64,000 nucleotides of DNA from Paenibacillus sp. PCH8 (GCF_002968835.1 NZ_PKQK01000001.1:1674001-1738000); one strand, 5' to 3'; positions 18,970 to 30,067 are shown, counted from the stretch's first letter. Notes: generated by a model not told the origin, from the letters alone. Numbers and translations: made by a program.

Positions 18970-19737
18970 ATGATCAATTCACATATTATTCAACTGCTTG
19001 CCCCCAAAATCCAGACTTTTCCGAGTGGAAAAGAATTCATTTACCTCGTGGGACCGATTAAACTTCCGGTTAGCCTGGGTGGGGAGACCAAGACATTCCA
19101 GTGGTACAGCTGGATGAAATCGGACAAGGCGATGGAGAGCGGCGAGCTGATCGAATCTTTGGCGGCTGCTGAACTGGCAGAGCGTCAGCAATCCAGTGTC
19201 TTGGTGTATGGTGACTTTGCCGAAGCGCAGGATGCAATGATTCGGATGCACAGTATCTGTCATACAGGCGACATCTTTGGCAGCAAACGCTGTGATTGTG
19301 GCTTCCAATTGGAGCAATCGATGACAATGATTGCTGCTCACGGAGCAGGTGCGCTGTTCTATCTTGCCAACCACGAAGGGCGAGGCATTGGTCTGTTCAG
19401 CAAAGCGATGGCGTACATTTTGCAAGAAGAAGGTCTGGATACGGTGGATGCGAACTTGCAACTCGGATTCACGGACGATGCCCGTAATTATGATGATGCG
19501 ATTGCTGTATTGCGTGCACTTCGCACCGCACCCGTTACATTGATTACCAACAATCCGCGGAAGCTTGCGGCCTTGCAGGAAGCGGGATTGAATGTGGGCG
19601 GACGTGTCCCACTATGGGGAGATCGTTCTTCCTTCAACGAGAAATATCTGCAGACCAAAGTAAGCCGCTCCGGTCATTTGGCTGAAAATGATGGCTGGGC
19701 TGGGGCAGAGACGCTGCTTCCGCATGCACAGGCTTAA
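18970..19737 (+). CDS. ribA: GTP cyclohydrolase II
   Basis: Catalyses the first step of riboflavin synthesis, opening GTP to 2,5-diamino-6-ribosylamino-pyrimidinone phosphate with release of formate and pyrophosphate. The zinc site is CHTGDIFGSKRCDC (Cys97, Cys108, Cys110); the catalytic segment HEGRGIGLFSKAMAYILQ and DANLQLGFTDDARNY follow, then TNNPRKLAAL. At 255 residues it is a stand-alone enzyme, not the bifunctional RibBA, and no other riboflavin gene is adjacent. ATG 18970 is preceded by AGGAGG. Followed by its own terminator, so it is monocistronic. Confidence 0.93.
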   Translation: MINSHIIQLLAPKIQTFPSGKEFIYLVGPIKLPVSLGGETKTFQWYSWMKSDKAMESGELIESLAAAELAERQQSSVLVYGDFAEAQDAMIRMHSICHTGDIFGSKRCDCGFQLEQSMTMIAAHGAGALFYLANHEGRGIGLFSKAMAYILQEEGLDTVDANLQLGFTDDARNYDDAIAVLRALRTAPVTLITNNPRKLAALQEAGLNVGGRVPLWGDRSSFNEKYLQTKVSRSGHLAENDGWAGAETLLPHAQA

Positions 19738-19762
19738 ACGTAATTCATAGATGTATCGATTG

Positions 19763-19810
19763 GCTGTTGTTGTGCTCTCCATGTTGGAGAAGTGCAGCAA
19801 CGGCTTTTTT
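19763..19810 (+). terminator. Intrinsic terminator after ribA
   Basis: A long stem (GCTGTTGTTGTGC..TCTCCA with TGGAGA..GTGCAGCAACGGC) with a 3-base loop is followed by a T6 run at 19805-19810. Confidence 0.88.
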
Positions 19811-19920
19811 GTTATGGATGATGGGGTAGGCTCCTCTTTTTCAGATTCACGGAATGGCTTGCCGTTCGTATACTGCGGATTATACAATATAGAAATCTGA
19901 TGAATGCGGGAGGAACGAAG

Positions 19921-22006
<2,086 letters not shown>

Positions 22007-22140
22007 AAGAAATGAATGAATATTTCGTGGTGTGGGCATTTGTACTTTTTCGTTAAACATATGTTATAAATGATAATTACTGGTGGAAGATGATGCATAA
22101 CTTACAGGGTTATTTTTCCTGGGGAAGCTAAACCACATGC

Positions 22141-22170
22141 CCACTATAAGGAAAAATAAAATAATAGTGG
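22141..22170 (+). other. Stem-loop downstream of glpK
   Basis: CCACTAT (22141-22147) pairs with ATAGTGG (22164-22170). There is no T run, so it may be an mRNA-stabilising hairpin rather than a terminator. Nothing else was recognised between 22007 and the glpD leader. Confidence 0.45.
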
Positions 22171-22309
22171 ATGGGTTTGAAAAACCATCCTTTGGCAGAG
22201 CAACTTTTTGAATTTTTTTTGAATAATGTGTCATTTCAGGACTTCACGGCGCCCCAAATCTGTGATAGGATTAACTCACAAGTTAAAAATGATGTCTGGA
22301 GATCGGGAG

Positions 22310-22361
22310 GGACCACGTGCCGCTCAGCAATTGCTGAGCGAATGACGTGGTCCTTTTTTTT
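22310..22361 (+). terminator. Leader terminator in front of glpD (probable GlpP target)
   Basis: GGACCACGT (22310-22318) pairs with ACGTGGTCC (22345-22353), enclosing a perfect GCTCAGCAA/TTGCTGAGC hairpin, and is followed by a T8 run. It lies 45 bases before the glpD start, just where Bacillus GlpP antiterminates the glpD leader. A weak promoter-like pair, TTCACG-17-TAGGAT, lies just upstream. Confidence 0.85.
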
Positions 22362-22405
22362 GTTTTTTTACGAAATAATTAAGGGAATCAATGGGAGGTT
22401 CAAGG

Positions 22406-24064
22406 ATGGCAGTATCTTTCTCGTCAGAACACCGGACCGAATATTTGCAGAGAATGGCGAATGCACATTTTGACATATTGATTATTGGCGGCGGGATTAC
22501 GGGAGCAGGGATTGCGCTGGATGCGGCTTCTCGTGGATTGAAGACAGCACTTGTTGAAATGCAGGATTTTGCAGCAGGTACATCCAGTCGTTCGACCAAG
22601 CTGGTCCATGGCGGATTGCGATATTTGAAGCAATTTGAAGTGAAAATGGTTGCCGAGGTAGGACGGGAGCGGGCTGTAGTCTACGAGAATGGGCCACATG
22701 TGACAACCCCGGAACCCATGTTGCTACCCATATATACAGCGGGTACGTTCGGTCGCTTCAGTACATCCATGGGCCTGATGGTGTATGATCGGCTCGCCGG
22801 GGTGAAGCGCAGTGAACGGCGCCAAATGTTGAATGCCGGAGCAGTGTCAGCGAGTGAACCGTTACTGCGCAAACAGGGATTGTTGGGCGGAGGACTCTAT
22901 GTGGAGTACCGGACAGATGATGCCAGACTCACCATTGAAGTCATGAAAGAAGCTGTCAAACGCGGCGCACAGGCAGTGAACTATGTGAAGGCGGAGGGTT
23001 TCCTGAAGGAGAACGGCAAGATTACAGGCATTCAAGTCGTGGATCAGATCGACGGCCAGGCTTATCCGCTGAAGGCAAGTAAGGTAGTCAACGCTTCTGG
23101 CCCATGGGTTGATGGGCTGCGGGAATTGGATGGTTCACGCCAAGGCAAAACGCTACAGATGACCAAAGGCATTCATCTGGTCTTTGACGGTGCCAGATTC
23201 CCGTTAAGGCAGGCGGTCTATTTTGATACGCCAGATGGACGAATGGTTTTTGCAGTCCCTCGTGATGGTAAAACCTATGTAGGAACCACCGATACGGTAT
23301 TTCAGGATGATCCTGCTCATCCACGAATCTCCGAGGCGGACCGTGATTATGTGATTGATGCCGTCAATGTCATGTTTCCAGATGTAGGCGTTGGCACCGA
23401 AGATGTTGAATCTGGATGGGCGGGTGTACGTCCGCTAATCCATGAGGAAGGCAAGAATCCTTCCGAAATTTCACGTAAAGATGAAGTGTGGGTATCGGAT
23501 TCCAGTCTGATTACGATTGCCGGCGGCAAGTTAACCGGATACCGTAAAATGGCCGAGATGGTCGTTGATCTGGTCGCGCGTCAGATGGAGCAGGAGAATG
23601 GATATTCCATAGGTCCTTGTGTAACGAAGAAGATGCCGATCTCCGGGGGGCACGTAGGGGGTTCAGCTGGATTCGTATCCTATGCGGAGCGCAAGATTAA
23701 GGACGGTGTCGCACTGGGTCTTGCCCGGCCTGCTGCAGAGCGTCTCGTCCGCACGTATGGTTCCAATGTGGAATCATTGTATGAACGAATGCCTGATCCA
23801 CGGACCAAGGCAGAGCTTCATGGTCTTCCACAGGAGCTTCTGCTGATGCTGCGTTATGCGATCGAAGAAGAGATGACTGTAACCCCGTCTGACTTTCTGG
23901 TAAGAAGAACAGGAGATTTGTTCTTCCGTATTGATGAAGTCCGTCGTTATAAGGCAGCGGTTATCTCTTATATGGCGGGGCGTTTGAACTGGTCTGAAGA
24001 GCAAGCGGTCATGTACGCACAGGAACTGGATCAGCTGTTGTTGGAAGCATCCGGCAGAATCTGA
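22406..24064 (+). CDS. glpD: Aerobic glycerol-3-phosphate dehydrogenase
   Basis: Membrane-associated FAD enzyme oxidising glycerol-3-phosphate to dihydroxyacetone phosphate and passing electrons to quinone. The N-terminal FAD-binding motif DILIIGGGITGAGIALDAAS is followed by SSRSTKLVHGGLRYLKQFE, AVPRDGKTYVGTTDT and GVRPLIHEEG; the C-terminal domain is the GlpD type. Start ATG 22406 has GGGAGG 7 bases upstream, better than ATG 22391. Length 552 residues. Expression is expected to depend on readthrough of the leader terminator at 22310-22361 by GlpP. Confidence 0.95.
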   Translation: MAVSFSSEHRTEYLQRMANAHFDILIIGGGITGAGIALDAASRGLKTALVEMQDFAAGTSSRSTKLVHGGLRYLKQFEVKMVAEVGRERAVVYENGPHVTTPEPMLLPIYTAGTFGRFSTSMGLMVYDRLAGVKRSERRQMLNAGAVSASEPLLRKQGLLGGGLYVEYRTDDARLTIEVMKEAVKRGAQAVNYVKAEGFLKENGKITGIQVVDQIDGQAYPLKASKVVNASGPWVDGLRELDGSRQGKTLQMTKGIHLVFDGARFPLRQAVYFDTPDGRMVFAVPRDGKTYVGTTDTVFQDDPAHPRISEADRDYVIDAVNVMFPDVGVGTEDVESGWAGVRPLIHEEGKNPSEISRKDEVWVSDSSLITIAGGKLTGYRKMAEMVVDLVARQMEQENGYSIGPCVTKKMPISGGHVGGSAGFVSYAERKIKDGVALGLARPAAERLVRTYGSNVESLYERMPDPRTKAELHGLPQELLLMLRYAIEEEMTVTPSDFLVRRTGDLFFRIDEVRRYKAAVISYMAGRLNWSEEQAVMYAQELDQLLLEASGRI

Positions 24065-24132
24065 GGCAGGATTTCAAGGCTGAGAGTCGAATGGAACATG
24101 TAAGCGTGTAACACAGAGAGGGGATTACATCC

Positions 24133-25137
24133 ATGACATTACAGATCGGAATCATTGGAACAGGCTGGTTCAGTAAGGTACATGCGGATATTCTCGCACG
24201 AATGGAAGGTGTTCGTGTCGCGAGTGTCTGTGGAACAACGTTGGAGAAGGCAGAGGCTATGGCCTCCGTCTATGATGCTGTTGGTTACGGTGAACTTGAT
24301 CATATGTTGGATGGTGAGAAGCTGGATGCGGTGTATATCTGTGTGCCTCCGATGTCTCACGGATCGATTGAGTCGGAATTAAACCGCCGCGGTATTCCAT
24401 TCCTGGTGGAGAAACCGTTAAGTACCGGCATGGACGTTCCGCGACAGGTATTGGATCAGGTACAGAAGAGTGGGTTGATCACCTCCGTGGGTTACCACTT
24501 CCGTTATCAGGAGGCTGCTCAGGTACTACAGCAAGCGATGAAAGAACAGACCGTGGGTATGGCCCTCGGCCGCTGGATGGGTGGAATGCCAGGAGTTGCC
24601 TGGTGGCGGCGTCAGGAGGGTTCAGGAGGACAGTTCGTAGAGCAGACTACACATATTGTAGACTTGCTTCGATATTGTGCAGGAGAAGTCACAGAAGTAT
24701 ACGCTGTAGCTGCCCAGCGAAGTATGCATGAGAAGCATGAGCATGTCACGGTGGCCGATGTGGCGAATGTGACGCTCAAGCTGGAAAGTGGAGCAATTGC
24801 AAGTATCGCGAATACATGTCTCTTACCCGATGGAGAGGGCGGCGCAGGTCTCCAGTTCTATACGGATGCCGGCGTATGGGACTGGACACCGGAACGTCTG
24901 CTTCTGCCAAGTGCTGCTCCACATGCGATGGCAGGTCTGGAGATTCCGGCAGGACATAATCCATATGAGCGGGAGAATGAAGCGTTCATTCACGCTCTTC
25001 GTACAGGAGACCGTTCACGGATTCTGTCTGATTACGCGGATGCCTGTCGTACACAGGAGATTACAACGGCGGCATTGGCATCGGCGGATTCTGGCCTGCC
25101 AGTAAAGCTTCAGCCATCCAAGCATCTCTCTCATTAA
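24133..25137 (+). CDS. Gfo/Idh/MocA family oxidoreductase
   Basis: NAD(P)-dependent sugar or inositol-type dehydrogenase of 334 residues. The N-terminal Rossmann fold begins QIGIIGTGWFSKVHADIL, and the EKPLS motif typical of the family (LVEKPLSTGMD) is present near residue 95. The C-terminal domain contains GGQFVEQTTHIVDLLRY with the conserved family His. The start ATG has GAGAGGGG upstream. It follows glpD by 68 bases and is closed by a strong terminator, so it may be cotranscribed with glpD. Substrate unknown. Confidence 0.9.
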   Translation: MTLQIGIIGTGWFSKVHADILARMEGVRVASVCGTTLEKAEAMASVYDAVGYGELDHMLDGEKLDAVYICVPPMSHGSIESELNRRGIPFLVEKPLSTGMDVPRQVLDQVQKSGLITSVGYHFRYQEAAQVLQQAMKEQTVGMALGRWMGGMPGVAWWRRQEGSGGQFVEQTTHIVDLLRYCAGEVTEVYAVAAQRSMHEKHEHVTVADVANVTLKLESGAIASIANTCLLPDGEGGAGLQFYTDAGVWDWTPERLLLPSAAPHAMAGLEIPAGHNPYERENEAFIHALRTGDRSRILSDYADACRTQEITTAALASADSGLPVKLQPSKHLSH

Positions 25138-25152
25138 GGTTGAGAATAATCT

Positions 25153-25205
25153 AAATACGCCTGAATTGTAGCTGATCCGCAGATCAGCCCAATTCAGGCG
25201 TATTT
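25153..25205. terminator. Strong bidirectional terminator
   Basis: A perfect 16-bp stem (AAATACGCCTGAATTG with CAATTCAGGCGTATTT) encloses GCTGATC/GATCAGC. It lies between the convergent oxidoreductase and HxlR genes. Confidence 0.85.
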
Positions 25206-25240
25206 ATGTTGAGTAAAAATGAATGAAGCAGGGATTCAAA

Positions 25241-25576
25241 TTACTCGGATTTCTGCTGTTTCAACCAGTCGGAGGACCAATTATATATCTGATTAATGAC
25301 AGGTTCAATGGCTTTGCCTTTGGGTGTCAATTCATATTCCACACGGGGAGGGATCTCGGGAAACATATGCCGGGTCACGATACCTTCCGTCTCCATTTCC
25401 TTCAGACGCTCCGATAATAGTCGTCCGCTGATTGCCATTTCGGCTTCCAGTTCTGTAAACCGTTTGGGTCCAGACAACAGCTGGTACATGATTAGCAGTA
25501 CCCACTTTTTACCGATAATGTCTATAGCCTGAGTGATCATACAGGGACTTGGTGCTTTTGCTTTTCTCAGTTTCAA
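25241..25576 (-). CDS. HxlR family transcriptional regulator
   Basis: A small winged-helix regulator, about 111 residues. It has the family layout: a Cys near the N-terminus (APSPCMITQAIDIIGKKW), LLIMYQLLSGPKRFTELE, ISGRLLSERLKEME, and the wing VEYELTPKGKAI. The start is TTG 25576 if the GAGG 8 bases upstream is used; the GTG at 25585 overlaps that site. The Cys may sense electrophiles or oxidants, as in some family members. It is divergent from a DoxX gene, the usual arrangement in which HxlR represses its neighbour. Confidence 0.9.
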   Translation of the reverse strand: MKLRKAKAPSPCMITQAIDIIGKKWVLLIMYQLLSGPKRFTELEAEMAISGRLLSERLKEMETEGIVTRHMFPEIPPRVEYELTPKGKAIEPVINQIYNWSSDWLKQQKSE

Positions 25577-25739
25577 CGTGTTCACCTCGATTCATAAGCT
25601 TTTCCTTACAGTTGTATATAAAAGGACATGGTTTCTGCCGCTCTAAGAATGTGAAGATATTCAGGTTAATGAAGGTTACTGCAAAATATACTGTAACATA
25701 CCTTTTGTATGTATTATACATCATATAACAAAAAATTAC

Positions 25740-25768
25740 TTGAAGAAATTATCTTATTATTATATACT
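25740..25768 (+). promoter_or_regulatory. Promoter of the DoxX gene
   Basis: TTGAAG (25740-25745) and TATACT (25763-25768) are 17 bases apart. The long leader and the ATACATACAAAA-like inverted repeats at 25675-25712 in this AT-rich gap are plausible HxlR contact sites, but no clear operator could be assigned. Confidence 0.5.
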
Positions 25769-25960
25769 AGCTTCACAAAAGTAAGTTGGTGATAAATAAT
25801 GAGTATAGTATCAAAGCGTATTATATCGAAAGATATTTTAGTTGGACGTATGACAACAGAGTTACCTTAGGGCAACTTTAACATAGATTCTTTTTATAGC
25901 TTATCGAAAAAAATTCATCGCACGAACAATTCATTCGTTACGTTACAGGAGGATATACAT

Positions 25961-26338
25961 ATGAACAAAATTCTGGGTTATGTTTTTCTAGTTGTGCTTG
26001 CAGGTGTATTCGTGATGACAGGGTTTAACAAAATCAGTGGAGCAGAGATGATGGTTCAGACGTTCGAGAGTTTCTCTTATCCCAAGTGGACGATGTATCT
26101 GCTCGGTGCTATGGAACTGCTCAGTGCAGTGGGGCTACTGATTCCGCGCACTCGCATCCTTGCTTCTGGGGTGCTAACATTCATCCTGATTGGGGCCGTG
26201 GGAAGTCATCTGATCTATGCACAATATTCCGCTGTTCCATTCCCGGCCGTGTTATTGGTAGCTAACATTGTAGTCCTGCTTGTGAGCATGCGCAGATTGG
26301 AAGAAGAAGAAAGCAACATGGATATTGTACAGGCGTAA
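25961..26338 (+). CDS. DoxX family membrane protein
   Basis: A 125-residue protein with four predicted membrane helices and the DoxX-type opening GVFVMTGFNKISGAEMMV, then MYLLGAMELLSAVGLLIP. DoxX-like proteins are associated with redox or detoxification functions, but the reaction is not established. ATG 25961 has ACAGGAGG upstream. Divergence from the HxlR regulator suggests it is induced by the stress that regulator senses. Confidence 0.88.
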   Translation: MNKILGYVFLVVLAGVFVMTGFNKISGAEMMVQTFESFSYPKWTMYLLGAMELLSAVGLLIPRTRILASGVLTFILIGAVGSHLIYAQYSAVPFPAVLLVANIVVLLVSMRRLEEEESNMDIVQA

Positions 26339-26431
26339 ACGAGAAGATAAGGATGACGTTAATGGGGCTATTGGATCGAGAGGAAGAATATTCCCGTTAA
26401 CAGAAATATAACATGTGAATAGCCTATACAG

Positions 26432-26465
26432 AAGATGACCACTGCCAATGAGCGGTGGTCATCTT
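26432..26465. terminator. Bidirectional terminator
   Basis: AAGATGACCACTGC (26432-26445) pairs with GCGGTGGTCATCTT (26452-26465) with one wobble, followed by ATTTT. It separates the convergent DoxX and AlkC-like genes. Confidence 0.85.
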
Positions 26466-26468
26466 ATT

Positions 26469-27308
26469 TTATGAAAGACTTCGTCGGCCGCGTGTGACGA
26501 TTCGCAGCGTATGTGGGGTATCCGACTGCTGGAGCCAAGTGGCGCATGTCTGCCGCACCCACTCCGGGTTTGTCTTGCTGGCATCGTTCAGCCAGTTACT
26601 TACTGAATCCTGTACATACTTATGGGCATCGGATTTCACGGCGTCAAGCAAGGGAAGGGCTATGGTGGGATTTTCTTTTAGCTCCTGAATATGTTTGGCC
26701 CACACGCCACGAGGCCGGATTGATTCTATGGCAAAGCGCCGGATCAGCGGATCAGGGTCAACGCTCCATGGGATTAAATGTTGCAAGGCTGTAGATAATT
26801 CGGCAGAGATGGATTCACGCACAGCCATCCAGGCGATTTCCCTTACACCAAAATGGTGATCTGCTGCAAAGGGGCGGATCTGCTCCAGTTTATCGGTCAG
26901 GCTCAAGCGGGAATCCAGTCCAATAATATAAGCTGCCCAGCAGCGAATACTGTCTGAACGATGCTCTGCAAGGGAATGGAAGAGGTGCGCTCGCTTATGA
27001 ACTTCCAGGCGCTCCAGAAGAGAGAGCCATTGAATGGAAATGGTTGGAATGATTTTCATAATCCGCTGCTCATCCATCCGGTTTAACGTTTCTGTGATTT
27101 CTCTGGTATCGGCATCCATACCCCATTCATGGATGATCTGCTGAAAAAGCATGACGTGATCCACTGCCAGCCATTCCGTCAGATTTACCGATTCAATATG
27201 TCCTGCTTGCAACAGGCTACGAATATGATCCGGGATCTCTGTTGCTTTACGGGCACCTTTGCGATGAAGAACGTCTTCCGGGATAAATAGATCTGGCTTA
27301 GCATCCAA
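26469..27308 (-). CDS. DNA alkylation repair protein, AlkC/HEAT-repeat type
   Basis: A 279-residue all-helical protein. The N-terminus (RKATEIPDHIRSLLQAGHIE) and C-terminus (CATWLQQSDTPHTLRIVTRG) match the COG4335 AlkC-like family, whose members are DNA glycosylases built of HEAT-like repeats that remove alkylated bases. Repeats are visible at VREIAWMAVRESI and IRRFAIESIRPRG. The start is TTG 27308 with AAGGAGGAG 9 bases upstream. The catalytic residue is not certain from sequence alone, so the enzyme function is inferred from the family. Confidence 0.82.
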   Translation of the reverse strand: MDAKPDLFIPEDVLHRKGARKATEIPDHIRSLLQAGHIESVNLTEWLAVDHVMLFQQIIHEWGMDADTREITETLNRMDEQRIMKIIPTISIQWLSLLERLEVHKRAHLFHSLAEHRSDSIRCWAAYIIGLDSRLSLTDKLEQIRPFAADHHFGVREIAWMAVRESISAELSTALQHLIPWSVDPDPLIRRFAIESIRPRGVWAKHIQELKENPTIALPLLDAVKSDAHKYVQDSVSNWLNDASKTNPEWVRQTCATWLQQSDTPHTLRIVTRGRRSLS

Positions 27309-27388
27309 TGGTATGCTCTCCTCCTTGGTTGTATAGACTCATGAGTTATACAATATAACCTTGCTGGAGAACAGGGATGTAAGGCATC

Positions 27389-28093
27389 TTACAAGTGGGC
27401 AGTGATTTTCCGAAGGTTTGCGATTTCGTCACGATGGAGGGAGACTGATTTGAATCCGGTACGAATACGGCCTGCTCTTGCTAATTCTTGCATGGTAACG
27501 GTGACCGATTCTCGTGTGGCTCCCGCCATCCAGGCAATTTCCTGATGGGTAAGCGTGAGTTGAATCCTGCAGTACTCATTCTCTTCGATCCATCCCATCT
27601 GTTCAGCCAGCCGAAAGAGATTATGTATCACTTTTTCATGCAGGTTCCCGAGTGCGAGCGTCTGTGTCAACTCGCTCATTCGTTTAATCCGCTCACTTAG
27701 CACATTCATCAGTCTCATCATAAATTGTGGATGTTCAATTAGAAACTGCTCAAAACGCTGCTTGTTCATCAGGCAAATATCACATTCCTCCATCGTTTCA
27801 ATATAAACGGTACGTGTTCCGAGTGAAATCCCGTTCATTTCTCCAAACACGTTACCTTCTTTCAGAATATCCAACGTAAACTGCTTGCCCTCCGGGCTCA
27901 ATGTATACAATCGAACCTTCCCTCGTTTCACAAAATAGAAACCCTCTGCAAACGTATCCGGTGTCTGAATCGGTCTGTTTTTGGGCATGGTCGTTATGGA
28001 AGTCATACTATCCATTTCAATCAGGTCGGCCTCGGATAAGGAGGACATGAGGTCGAATTGTGATAAATACAGGATGTTATCCATGAATCTCAT
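27389..28093 (-). CDS. Crp/Fnr family transcriptional regulator
   Basis: A 234-residue protein with an N-terminal cyclic-nucleotide-binding-like domain (FYFVKRGKVRLYTLSPEGKQ, LKEGNVFGEM) and a C-terminal Crp-type helix-turn-helix (LTHQEIAWMAGATRESVTVT). There is no N-terminal Cys cluster as in oxygen-sensing Fnr, so a small ligand is more likely. ATG 28093 and ATG 28084 are both served by the GGAGGAAAGGAG stretch. Not in an operon with its neighbours: an upstream terminator at 28114-28154 isolates it. Confidence 0.9.
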   Translation of the reverse strand: MRFMDNILYLSQFDLMSSLSEADLIEMDSMTSITTMPKNRPIQTPDTFAEGFYFVKRGKVRLYTLSPEGKQFTLDILKEGNVFGEMNGISLGTRTVYIETMEECDICLMNKQRFEQFLIEHPQFMMRLMNVLSERIKRMSELTQTLALGNLHEKVIHNLFRLAEQMGWIEENEYCRIQLTLTHQEIAWMAGATRESVTVTMQELARAGRIRTGFKSVSLHRDEIANLRKITAHL

Positions 28094-28113
28094 CTCCTTT
28101 CCTCCGCTACATC

Positions 28114-28154
28114 AAAATAAAAAAAAAGAAGAACCCACGAAAAACAACGGGTTC
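28114..28154 (-). terminator. Terminator of the AbrB-like gene
   Basis: On the minus strand a GAACCC/GGGTTC-based stem (28149-28154 with 28131-28136, extended by CG pairs) is followed by a long T run (As at 28116-28127 on the plus strand). Confidence 0.8.
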
Positions 28155-28218
28155 TCTTGCAGCGGGACTTCCTGAATCGGAAGGTCTCCTGACTATAAAT
28201 GATCGAATACCATTCTTA

Positions 28219-28737
28219 TTATAGTAACTTTTTTAATTGAGAGACGCGTCCTTGGCTAATGCCAAGCCTTTCCGCAATTTGCTGTTGAGCCAAACCGGGA
28301 TTCTGTTCAACAATTTCCTTCATCTGTTGCAGCATGCGTGCCGTCTTCGGCCGCAAGTCCGGGTAGTCTTGGTTGTCAGCTGGGGTCCCCTCTTCCCAAG
28401 CGGGAGATGAGACTGAAGCGGGTTTGGTAGCAGGACGCTCCACGGGTGCAGGAGCCTGTTTGTTCTGAGGTACGAACCAGTTGGGAGAATCATCCGGGTG
28501 TTTTAATTGAATTGCACAAGTCCGGCAGATGAATTGTTCTTTGAAATACATTTCCGTATTTACTTCACCGCAAAAAATACATAATGTTGATTTGTACTTT
28601 CTTAAAATCAACTCTTTCCCTTCAATGAAAAATTCAAGCGGATCGCCGATATGGATTTCCATCGTATCCCGCATTTCTTTGGGAAGGACAATTCGTCCAA
28701 GACGGTCCAGAGATCTCTTCATTCCTGTTCTTTTCAT
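28219..28737 (-). CDS. AbrB/SpoVT-type regulator with zinc ribbon and C-terminal HTH
   Basis: A 172-residue protein with three parts. Residues 1-50 are a swapped-hairpin AbrB domain (SLDRLGRIVLPKEMR, GDPLEFFIEGKELILRKY). Residues about 53-76 hold two CxxC pairs (CIFCGE and CRTC), a zinc-ribbon pattern. A Pro/Ala-rich linker follows, and the last 25 residues (QQQIAERLGISQGRVSQLK) form a helix-turn-helix. Bacillus AbrB itself is only about 95 residues, so the extra C-terminal DNA-binding part is notable. ATG 28737 has GGGGGAG upstream. Probably a transition-state-type regulator; targets unknown. Confidence 0.85.
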   Translation of the reverse strand: MKRTGMKRSLDRLGRIVLPKEMRDTMEIHIGDPLEFFIEGKELILRKYKSTLCIFCGEVNTEMYFKEQFICRTCAIQLKHPDDSPNWFVPQNKQAPAPVERPATKPASVSSPAWEEGTPADNQDYPDLRPKTARMLQQMKEIVEQNPGLAQQQIAERLGISQGRVSQLKKLL

Positions 28738-28842
28738 CGCATCTCCCCCGCAATATTCACAATTAAAACCTGTCCTTATTGTAAGGAAGAAAGGGCTTTA
28801 ATACAACAATAATATTTCAAAAAATAGGGATAATCCCATCTA

Positions 28843-29523
28843 TTATGGGAAAATAAGTTTGGAGAGGACGGGTGCAATGGCTAAAGTGAACAATGCAGCC
28901 AGCACCATGGAGATGCTGGAGATGGTTCCTGTCAGTGAACTCAGCTCGAATGCCTTGGATGTTCCTGTGCCATGGGCACCGGTTCCAAGCAGAGCACCTC
29001 GTGCAATCTCGCCATCAATGCGTAGCAATTTAACAATGGAAGGCCCCATAATTGCCCCGAGCAGGCCGGTCATAATGACAAAAACCGCGGTAACTGCCGG
29101 AATACCACCGATCGTAGCCGATACATTCATCGCAATGGGCGTTGTAATGGAACGGGGAATCAGGCTATGGACCAGCCCGGAATCCAGACGTAGCCATTTG
29201 GCAAGCAGGGCAGAAGATATGACCGCCACGACCGAGCCGGTCATGACACTGAAGACAATCTCGGAAATATGTTTTTTGAGTACATGGAAAAAGGTATAGA
29301 GCGGTACGGCAAAGGCTACGGTAGCTGGTTGAAGCAGTAGACTGAGCCATTTGCCACCGCTGCTATAGGCGGTGTAATCTGTTCCGGTTGCGAGCAACAC
29401 ACCCACGACAAGCAGCGGCGTAATAAGTAGCGGTGACAGATATACTTTCGGCAGATTGCGATACATTCGTTTGGCAACCCCGTAGATCCCGACGGTTAAT
29501 AACAGGCAGAGGAATCCAATCAT
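28843..29523 (-). CDS. cidB: CidB/LrgB family autolysis modulator
   Basis: A 226-residue membrane protein with about seven hydrophobic segments. SLIPRSITTPIAMNVSATIG and GALLGTGAHGTGTSKAFEL are characteristic of LrgB/CidB proteins, which act with a CidA-type holin-like partner in cell lysis control and, in Bacillus, in pyruvate transport. Its start overlaps the CidA stop by four bases (ATGA), so the pair is co-translated. Same arrangement as Bacillus ywbH-ywbG with divergent ywbI. Confidence 0.9.
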   Translation of the reverse strand: MIGFLCLLLTVGIYGVAKRMYRNLPKVYLSPLLITPLLVVGVLLATGTDYTAYSSGGKWLSLLLQPATVAFAVPLYTFFHVLKKHISEIVFSVMTGSVVAVISSALLAKWLRLDSGLVHSLIPRSITTPIAMNVSATIGGIPAVTAVFVIMTGLLGAIMGPSIVKLLRIDGEIARGALLGTGAHGTGTSKAFELSSLTGTISSISMVLAALFTLAIAPVLSKLIFP

Positions 29524-29891
29524 CCGGTGTGACGCTCCTTTCTTTTGGCAATTCGTGTAGCCACAAAGCCTGTGCAGGCCATGACCAGGAATGTGCTCAG
29601 TAGCACGATAAATAGAATTTGCAGTCCGTCATGCTTCAGCATAGGCATATAGTTCATGATTCCGACGGCTGACGGGATAAAAAATAACAGTAGTTCACCA
29701 AGCAGCCAGGCAGCTCCAACTTCAATCCAGCGCAGCTTCACGACTCGGGTCTGAAGCAGAATGAACAGCACAACCATACCAAGTATTGAACCGGGTACAG
29801 GCAGATGGAGAGCACGGGCCAGCAGGTCCATGAGCAGTGAAAAAACCATTAAGAGTGCAACCTGTACAATACCAAGGCCCCATTTTTTCAC
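29520..29891 (-). CDS. cidA: CidA/LrgA family holin-like protein
   Basis: A 123-residue protein with four predicted membrane helices. ARALHLPVPGSILGMVVLFIL followed by IEVGAAWLLGELLLFFIPSA is the CidA/LrgA signature. The start is GTG 29891 with AAGGAGGG about 6 bases upstream. It is the first gene of a two-gene operon with cidB, divergent from the LysR gene that probably activates it. Confidence 0.9.
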   Translation of the reverse strand: MKKWGLGIVQVALLMVFSLLMDLLARALHLPVPGSILGMVVLFILLQTRVVKLRWIEVGAAWLLGELLLFFIPSAVGIMNYMPMLKHDGLQILFIVLLSTFLVMACTGFVATRIAKRKERHTG

Positions 29892-30067
29892 GACAATCCC
29901 TCCTTATATCATCCATGTGTTAATGTGTATTTGTTATGAAAATGAATGGAAACGTTGCTTGAATCAATTTCATAACTCACTAAAAGTGAATTTATGTAAC
30001 TAGCCCTGATTGAAGCAGCCAAAGGTATTATGAGAATGATTCACCTGATATCATAAATTTTACATTG

